From Paramicrosporidium saccamoebae (lineage: Eukaryota > Rozellomycota): DNA of 38,696 bases. Position numbers and translations under genes: made by a program. This document shows, one piece after another, positions 34,112-38,696 of this stretch; the first letter of the stretch is position 1; each line of letters starts with the position of its first letter. The stretch lies in contig MTSL01000054.1 of assembly GCA_002794465.1 (NCBI GenBank), positions 1 through 38,696 on the forward strand, in the 5' to 3' direction. The notes beneath the pieces are model-generated. The model was not told the DNA's origin. It did not search any database and was given only the letters and a program-made list of their open reading frames with translations.

Positions 34112-34481
34112 ATGTCATCTGGAGGTATGATGGGTGGTCATCTGGTGCTTAATACAATGTATAGATAAAACTTTTACCGAAACTGCCGCTGAGCGCACTG
34201 GCCAAGCCTACGAACAGACCAAGGAGACCCTAGCCAAGGGTGCCGAGAAAACTAAGGAAGGAGCCATCCAGGCCAAGGACAAGGCGGTCGAACTCAAGGA
34301 TCAAGCCGTAGAGAAGACCAAGGAGGGAGCAGAGAAGGTCAAGGACAAGGCGGTTGAACTCAAGGACCAAGCCGCAGAGAGAACCAAGGCGGGAACTGAG
34401 AACGCCAAGGAAGGAGCAGCCAAGACCCAGGATCAAGCCGCAGCGGGGTGGAACAAGGGTAAGCAAGAAGGCGCTAACTAG
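34112..34481 (+). CDS. LEA-like repeat protein 4
   Basis: Two exons: 34112-34124 (13 nt, ATGTCATCTGGAG) and 34165-34481, with a 40-nt intron (GTATGA...CTTAATACAATGTATAG). Product 109 aa: MSSGDKTFTETAAERTGQAY, EQTKETLAKGAEKTKEGA, then amphipathic repeats (AKDKAVELKDQAVEKTKEGA, EKVKDKAVELKDQAAERTKA), and the family C-terminus AAAGWNKGKQEGAN. It is the closest relative of protein 3 (TG.[AL]YEQ block, AVELKD repeats, GW.KGK tail). The GTATGA intron lies after the first base of codon 5, at the same position as in genes 5 and 6. Likely a desiccation/stress or spore-abundant protein (inference). AATAAA follows at ~34523. Confidence 0.85.
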
Positions 34482-34737
34482 GCGACGCCCAACCAAGCAG
34501 AGTCGGAAGTGTAAATAGGTTCAATAAAAAAATCGTGTTCTGAAGTGAGTCATGCGCCCGAATCAATCAAGTGAATCATGCATCTACGTCAACCAAATGC
34601 GTCAATCCAACGTTTATTGTGTTTGGCATGACCAGAACCACGTCGGTCGTGCGTTAGTCGAGAGATGGAGGGGAAAGTCAAAGACCCACAAGCGGTAGAT
34701 ACTTGGAGAAGTGGTCCTAGTCGGTCCGGCGCACGTG
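34482..34737. other. Spacer with short AGTGA(G/A)TCATG repeats
   Basis: Contains the poly(A) signal of gene 4 and diverged repeats (GAAGTGAGTCATGCGCCCGA and CAAGTGAATCATGCATCTAC). No gene recognised. Confidence 0.4.
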
Positions 34738-34777
34738 ATTGGAGGAAACCGAAACAAGGGGGTAAACATCTATAACA
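34733..34777 (+). promoter_or_regulatory. E-box, ATTGG and TATA promoter of gene 5
   Basis: A palindromic CACGTG (34733-34738) abuts an ATTGG box (34738-34742). TATAACA lies at 34771-34777, 39 bp before the ATG at 34810. Confidence 0.6.
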
Positions 34778-34809
34778 CTGCGACCCCAACGCCCTCTCAT
34801 TGTTTCATC

Positions 34810-35189
34810 ATGTCATCTGGAGGTAAGCACTGCATACACTTGATTTATAATACGATATTTAGATAAAACTAACGTACCCCAAGATCACGGTAAGGCCTGC
34901 ATCATCACAGCTAACATTCATAGAGCCCTCTCTTCCTGAAAGATTCGTTAACTCGGTCAGAGATATAGCCAGTCGCGTTGACTCACACTTAGAGGGTACC
35001 GATAAGGACCAACGCACCACTGAAAACGCTGTCGAGTACACGGGCCCTGTCGATGGACAGGCAAAGGCGGGCTACCCGAAAGGCGCAGATTCAACCAAGG
35101 CGCCGGTCGCTGTTGTCAAGGATGATGCCGCACAAGGATACGCCAAAGGAAAGCAAGAAGGCCACGTGGATGTGGTAAGAAAAAGCTAA
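34810..35189 (+). CDS. LEA-like family protein 5 (diverged)
   Basis: Three exons: 34810-34822 (13 nt, identical to gene 4), 34863-34889 (27 nt) and 34924-35189; introns 40 and 34 nt. Product 101 aa: MSSGDKTNVPQDHEPSLPER, FVNSVRDIASRVDSHLEG, then ENAVEYTGPVDGQAKAGYPK and the C-terminus AAQGYAKGKQEGHVDVVRKS. It has lost most of the amphipathic repeats but keeps the TG..(x)GQ block and the KGK.EG tail. The exon 1 sequence, intron 1 position and 40-nt length match gene 4; the 27-nt exon 2 matches gene 6. Function inferred from family only. Confidence 0.75.
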
Positions 35190-35400
35190 AGCGTGCACTG
35201 GTAGCGACTGCAGAAAGAAAAGTAGGTTCAATAAACGTGAATTGTTCCTATAAATAAAGTGTAATAGAGTGACTTGCATCAAAGTGAATTGTATTAGGGT
35301 GGCTTGTATTAAGGTGAGCTGGTTCAAGTGAATGGTTTCCATGCAAGCGGTTCTAGTGTGAATTACTTTGATGTAAATAGTTCCAATGTGAATAGCATTT
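35190..35400. repeat. GTGAAT/GTGAGC degenerate repeat spacer
   Basis: After AATAAA signals (35229 and ~35254), 35264-35400 consists of degenerate 16-20 bp units around the motif AAGTGAATTGTATTA / GGTGAGCTGGTTCAA / TGTGAATTACTTTGATG. No coding potential is seen. Confidence 0.6.
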
Positions 35401-35646
35401 CTATTTTACCATGAGCTAAATTAGGGCTACTTGTGCGCTAATCTCCAAAATATTTCAGAACTAAACTATGGCTCGCAACCATTTCAAGAGTTCAGTTGTC
35501 GGATTCGCAAGCCAAAGCCCGACAATCCCCTCGGATCGCTGGAGACACAGAACTTGGCTCTCTGGGCACCGCTGATAGGGAAACTCTGAAACAAGGAGAT
35601 TGAGACTCATATGGATGCGACTGTAGTAGGGAGCTGATAACCAAAC
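35401..35646. other. Promoter region of gene 6, lacking clear CCAAT/TATA
   Basis: No ATTGG/CCAAT box is found. The only TATA-like element is CATATGGAT with TATGG at 35611, 36 bp before the ATG, matching the spacing of the other genes but with a weak sequence. Confidence 0.4.
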
Positions 35647-36064
35647 ATGTCTTCTGAAGGTAACCATCCAAGCATATAATTTCTAATGCAACACATAGAT
35701 CAGGTTAACACGACCAAAGACCAAAGTAAATCCACAGAGTTACAACTAATTTTCAGAGGCCACTCTGCCAGAAAAGGCCAAGGATGCGATTAACGACGTT
35801 ACCGGGGAAGAAAATGCATCCAAGGACATTCCCGAAAAGGGACCGTCTTTAGTAGAAGAAATTGCCGAATTCACGGGACGCCTCTATGGACAAGCAACAA
35901 CAGTCTTCTCCAAAGGTGCAGAAGCGACGGCAGATGAGACTAACAAAATCGCAGCTGAAGTCACCAAAATGAATGACGACGCGGCAAAGGGATGGGCCAA
36001 GGGCAAAGAAAAAGGGCACCAAAATGTGGAGGACGGAGAACGAAGAATGACTCAAGAGGAATGA
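35647..36064 (+). CDS. LEA-like family protein 6
   Basis: Three exons: 35647-35659 (13 nt, ATGTCTTCTGAAG), 35699-35725 (27 nt) and 35757-36064; introns 39 and 31 nt. Product 115 aa: MSSEDQVNTTKDQKATLPEK, AKDAINDVTGEENASKDIPE, LVEEIAEFTGRLYGQATTVF, SKGAEATADETNKIAAEVTK, and the tail DDAAKGWAKGKEKGHQ. It shares the TG.LYGQ block and GW.KGK tail with proteins 3-5 and has the same exon 1 and 2 lengths as gene 5. The N-terminal MSSEDQ equals the intronless MLSEDQ of protein 3. Stress or spore role inferred. Confidence 0.8.
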
Positions 36065-36167
36065 AAATAGGGTAAATAAAGTGTAAAGTGTTCCAACCTA
36101 AAACGCGTCTCGGGTTCGACCAATAACGTGTCGATCTAACAGTTGTGGATATGTGCGCGACAACCCA

Positions 36168-36721
36168 ATGGCACCTGCATCCGACATGAGTGGAACCGCA
36201 GCTGCTGAATCCAAAGTCATTGAGAAGCCCGTTAATGTCCCGGTTGCGGGACAGACTGGGAATCCTGCTACCACTGACCAGCCAGCAATGACCAATTATC
36301 TGAACGAATACGTTTCGCAGGCCATTCCCGCTACGAATGAGGAGCATCAGCAGCCGGCAAAGGATTGTCCCAAAGATTGTCCTAAAGATCGCAAGCCGTT
36401 TACACTACGCTCGTTCCTCCATGAGAATGTTAGTCAGGCAATCCCCAGGGAAGCGCCACCACGTCGAACAGCGTCAAAGGTAGAGGGACCAGCAGGGTCA
36501 GTAGCGCCAGCTAAACCCGCAGAGCCAGAAAAGCCCTTGACGCAAAAGATTAAAGAAGCATTTACTGGCGGGGAGAAGCAGACAGCCCCACCAAAGGTCG
36601 AGGAGAACATCGAAGCGGCAAATGTTGAGAAGGAGGTGGTAATGGAAGAGCCAGATGTCCAGGGACCGGGTAAATTTACACCATCTTTATTGACATTATA
36701 GATCCTAAGCCCGCAAAGTAG
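36168..36721 (+). CDS. Hydrophilic Pro/Ala/Lys-rich protein 7 with SQAIP repeats
   Basis: Two exons: 36168-36669 and 36702-36721, with a 32-nt intron (GTAAAT...TTGACATTATAG) that replaces an unspliced tail by DPKPAK. Product 173 aa from the ATG at 36168, which is preceded by CCAAT at 36120-36124. It contains two copies of a short motif, NYLNEYVSQAIP and SFLHENVSQAIP, a Cys-bearing DCPKDCPKD stretch and a Pro/Ala/Lys-rich disordered second half with LTQKIKEAFTGGEK. It lacks the GW.KGK tail and may be an unrelated member of the array. The last exon overlaps the 3' end of the opposite gene by 17 bp. Function unknown. Confidence 0.65.
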
Positions 36722-37318
36722 TTTCCGACCCAATTTCCAACATAAAGTCCAACTTGACGTTGTGTAACATAGCTAAAAGATCAGAGTAAACGACTAAATA
36801 TTACCAATTTGTTCATCGAGATGGCCGATGGCCACCGGCATTTCACCCTCCAGAATGGACAGTTGACTTTCGAGCCCGAGGAGCTTGGATCGACAATCGT
36901 ACATGGCCTCGTCCAGGACAGTATGCGAAATTGATTGAGAAATTTGAACACTAGTCACATCCTTGGTATCGGGCTCAGGTTCAGGTTCAGAGGAGAGGTC
37001 TAATACGCTACTGGTGGGCACTGCTGCCTCGATGCTCGGCTTGGGCTCTTCATATTTCATGTTTAATAATCCTTCACGTTGTAGGTTCAATTTTGGCGCA
37101 TTGGCGGGCTTGAACTCTGGCGGCGGGTCTGCCGAAGCACTATTCGATGGAGAGCTGTTGCCCGAATCTGAGGTAGGACCAGAGTCAAAAGATGCTTCTT
37201 TCTTGATCAACTCGGCAAATTTTTTCGAAAAATCAAAGCGTGGCGTGTCCTTTTTTTGTTCGCCAGGTCGCACAGTCTTGAGGACCGGACGATACATGTT
37301 CTTTTTGAATTGGTCCAT
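36705..37318 (-). CDS. Unknown protein with C-terminal coiled coil
   Basis: It starts at the ATG at 37318 (MDQFKKNMYRPVLKTVRPGE). A basic N-terminus is followed by a Ser/Pro/Glu-rich disordered middle (SGNSSPSNSASADPPPEFK, SSEPEPEPDTKD) and a helix-forming end (VLDEAMYDCRSKLLGLESQL, SILEGEMPVAIGHLDEQI). Unspliced, it stops at 36794 after EQIGNI (174 aa). I favour a 32-nt intron at 36773-36804 (GTAATA...CTCTGATCTTTTAG), which continues the coiled coil as AMLHNVKLDFMLEIGSETTL and stops at 36705 (193 aa). The family is not recognised. It is divergent from the Snu114 gene, 63 bp between start codons. Confidence 0.6.
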
Positions 37319-37381
37319 CCCCACCGCATGATTTATGCGCCGGAGCTATATAGGTCCATTACCGAAACCCCGGCTGTCTGG

Positions 37382-38696
37382 ATGGAAGAGGACTTGTTCG
37401 ACGAGTTTGGCAATTATATTGGACCCGAACAACCGGTGGACGGCGAAGGATACCAAGACTACCCACAAGATGACCAGTTCCAGCCCGATGCCGCTGAAGG
37501 TATCGAACATTTCAGTCTCCTTGACATTTTAGAATATACTTTGGCCAGACAGCAAATAGTCCTGCATGAGGACAAGAAATACTACATGTCTGCTGAGGAG
37601 GTTTATGGCCCTGATGTGGAGAATTTGGTGCAAGATGAAGACACCCAGCCTCTAACAGAACCAATTATTGCGCCCATAAAGCTAAAGACATTTCAGCACA
37701 AAGGTGAGCCTCTACCCACCACCTATGACAAGGAATTTATGCTGGGACTGATGGATAATCCCAGTCGTGTCAGGAATCTGGCGATTGTTGGTCATTTGCA
37801 TCACGGAAAAACGTCGCTCCTCGACGTGTTGGCCACGTCGGGCCATCCAACAATCCGGATTCCCGAGGGCAAAATGCCTCGGTACATGGACAATTTATTT
37901 TTGGAGCAGGATCGAGGCATCACATTGAAGAGTAAACCAATGACCACCCTGCTGCCTACGCTGCAAGGGACGTCTATGGTGTTGAATATGATGGACACTC
38001 CAGGACACTTGGATTTTGGCGATGAGATGAGCGCGGCAATGAGGATGGCAGACGGTATTGTTCTTGTTGTAGACGTCGTTGAGGGCCTGATGAGTACGGG
38101 CGAGGATCTCATCCAAGCGGCCTTGGCCGGTGGATTGCCCGTTGTTCTGCTCCTGAACAAGGTTGAACGTCTCATCTTGGAGCTCAAACTGCCCCCAACC
38201 GATGCATTCTACAAGCTGCGACATGTGATTGAAGAGATTAATACGGCAATTCAAAAATTTGGAGGTTCTGAGCAGGATTTTGTCTCTCCCGAAAAGGGAA
38301 ACGTGCTCTTTGCATCCACCATGTCTGGCTGGATATTTTCGCTTTATTCTTTTGCTTCGGTCTATTTAAAACGGATGGTGCCTGCAGACAAGAGGAAATC
38401 TGTGGATGTAGAGGAATTTTCCCGACGTCTTTGGGGAGACTTATATTATAGTGTCGAGCAGGGCATATTTAGGAAACGGCCTGTAGAGGGCGCCACCAAA
38501 CGATCCTTTGTTTCATTCATCCTAGAACCCCTCTACAAGCTGTATGGACATATTTTGAGTGACGAAAAGGACGAACTAGAGCCAATTTTGACGTCCCTAC
38601 GGATCAAATTGAAAGAATCCGAATATGGACTGAACACGAAGACTGTTGTTCGCATGGTGTTTGGACTGTTCTTGGGAAACTCGGTCAATGCGTTTG
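37382..38696 (+). CDS. SNU114: U5 snRNP GTPase Snu114/EFTUD2 (3' end outside window)
   Basis: Two exons seen: 37382-37499 and 37533 to the window edge, with a 33-nt intron (GTATCG...TTGACATTTTAG). The partial product is ~427 aa. It starts MEEDLFDEFGNYIGPEQPVD, continues LHEDKKYYMSAEEVYGPDVE and DEDTQPLTEPIIAPIKLKTF, and then has the EF-2-like G domain: G1 GHLHHGKTSLLD, G3 MDTPGHLDF, G4 LLNKVERLILELKLPPTDAF. G4 has Glu where NKxD has Asp. The switch region RGITLKSKPMTTLL and domain II start RSFVSFILEPLYKLY are present. Known role: the GTPase controlling Brr2 during spliceosome activation. Long acidic N-terminal sequence, as in human, is reduced here. Confidence 0.96.
   Translation, partial: MEEDLFDEFGNYIGPEQPVDGEGYQDYPQDDQFQPDAAEGIEHFSLLDILEYTLARQQIVLHEDKKYYMSAEEVYGPDVENLVQDEDTQPLTEPIIAPIKLKTFQHKGEPLPTTYDKEFMLGLMDNPSRVRNLAIVGHLHHGKTSLLDVLATSGHPTIRIPEGKMPRYMDNLFLEQDRGITLKSKPMTTLLPTLQGTSMVLNMMDTPGHLDFGDEMSAAMRMADGIVLVVDVVEGLMSTGEDLIQAALAGGLPVVLLLNKVERLILELKLPPTDAFYKLRHVIEEINTAIQKFGGSEQDFVSPEKGNVLFASTMSGWIFSLYSFASVYLKRMVPADKRKSVDVEEFSRRLWGDLYYSVEQGIFRKRPVEGATKRSFVSFILEPLYKLYGHILSDEKDELEPILTSLRIKLKESEYGLNTKTVVRMVFGLFLGNSVNAF

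Overview
The window is nuclear DNA of a very compact, intron-bearing eukaryote. The gene set fits a fungus-like opisthokont: exocyst Sec10, V-ATPase subunit E, RRP45, DPH5, Snu114, TRAPPC11, TRAPPC13, and a DEDDh protein of the fungal Gfd2/YDR514C type. A mitochondrial ribosomal protein (uS17m) implies working mitochondrial translation. Genes are mostly 15-100 bp apart, often with AATAAA overlapping or just after the stop codon. About 28 GT-AG introns can be placed and almost all are 28-40 nt, typically with a TAAC- or TGAT-like branch site just before TAG. My inference is an early-diverging fungus near the Cryptomycota (Rozellomycota)/Microsporidia boundary that kept its mitochondrion; the species cannot be named from sequence alone.

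Layout. 1-2245: an ING-type PHD protein (cut by the window edge), a UBR7-like protein and a structured RNA that reads as RNase MRP RNA. 2278-7653: three tandem paralogous secreted proteins of unknown function. 7729-9667: two small membrane-protein candidates and a tandem pair of glutaredoxins, one entering the secretory pathway. 10054-24611: dense housekeeping genes (SEC10, RAMP4/SERP1, DPH5, RRP45, PPIH, uS17m, BAP31-like, tRNA-Gln, TRAPPC11, ORC2, ASPSCR1/TUG, NAC-beta, Gfd2-like nuclease). 24612-25340: repeat-rich DNA around a 176-base run of N. 25341-31721: a small secreted protein, V-ATPase E, an unknown protein, TRAPPC13, proteasome beta-3, a TMEM222-like protein, tRNA-His and an ARFRP1-like GTPase. 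31735-36721: an array of at least seven small, hydrophilic, probably stress-type (LEA-like) proteins on the plus strand. 36705-38696: a coiled-coil protein and the start of Snu114/EFTUD2.

The most distinctive region is 31.7-36.1 kb. Four to six paralogous genes encode K/A/E/D-rich repeat proteins with a shared C-terminal G[WY]xKGK motif. Three have a matching 13-nt first exon. At least five have a CCAAT-box plus TATA-box promoter, and in four of them TATA lies 37-39 bp before the ATG. One promoter carries seven ATTGG-type boxes spaced 21-24 bp apart. This looks like a co-regulated, strongly expressed desiccation/stress or spore protein cluster.

Many functions meet in the early secretory pathway: TRAPPC11, TRAPPC13, ARFRP1, BAP31, RAMP4, Sec10, TUG and the secretory glutaredoxin. 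Exon boundaries were worked out by eye from reading-frame continuity, splice motifs and family knowledge; no alignment or search was run.
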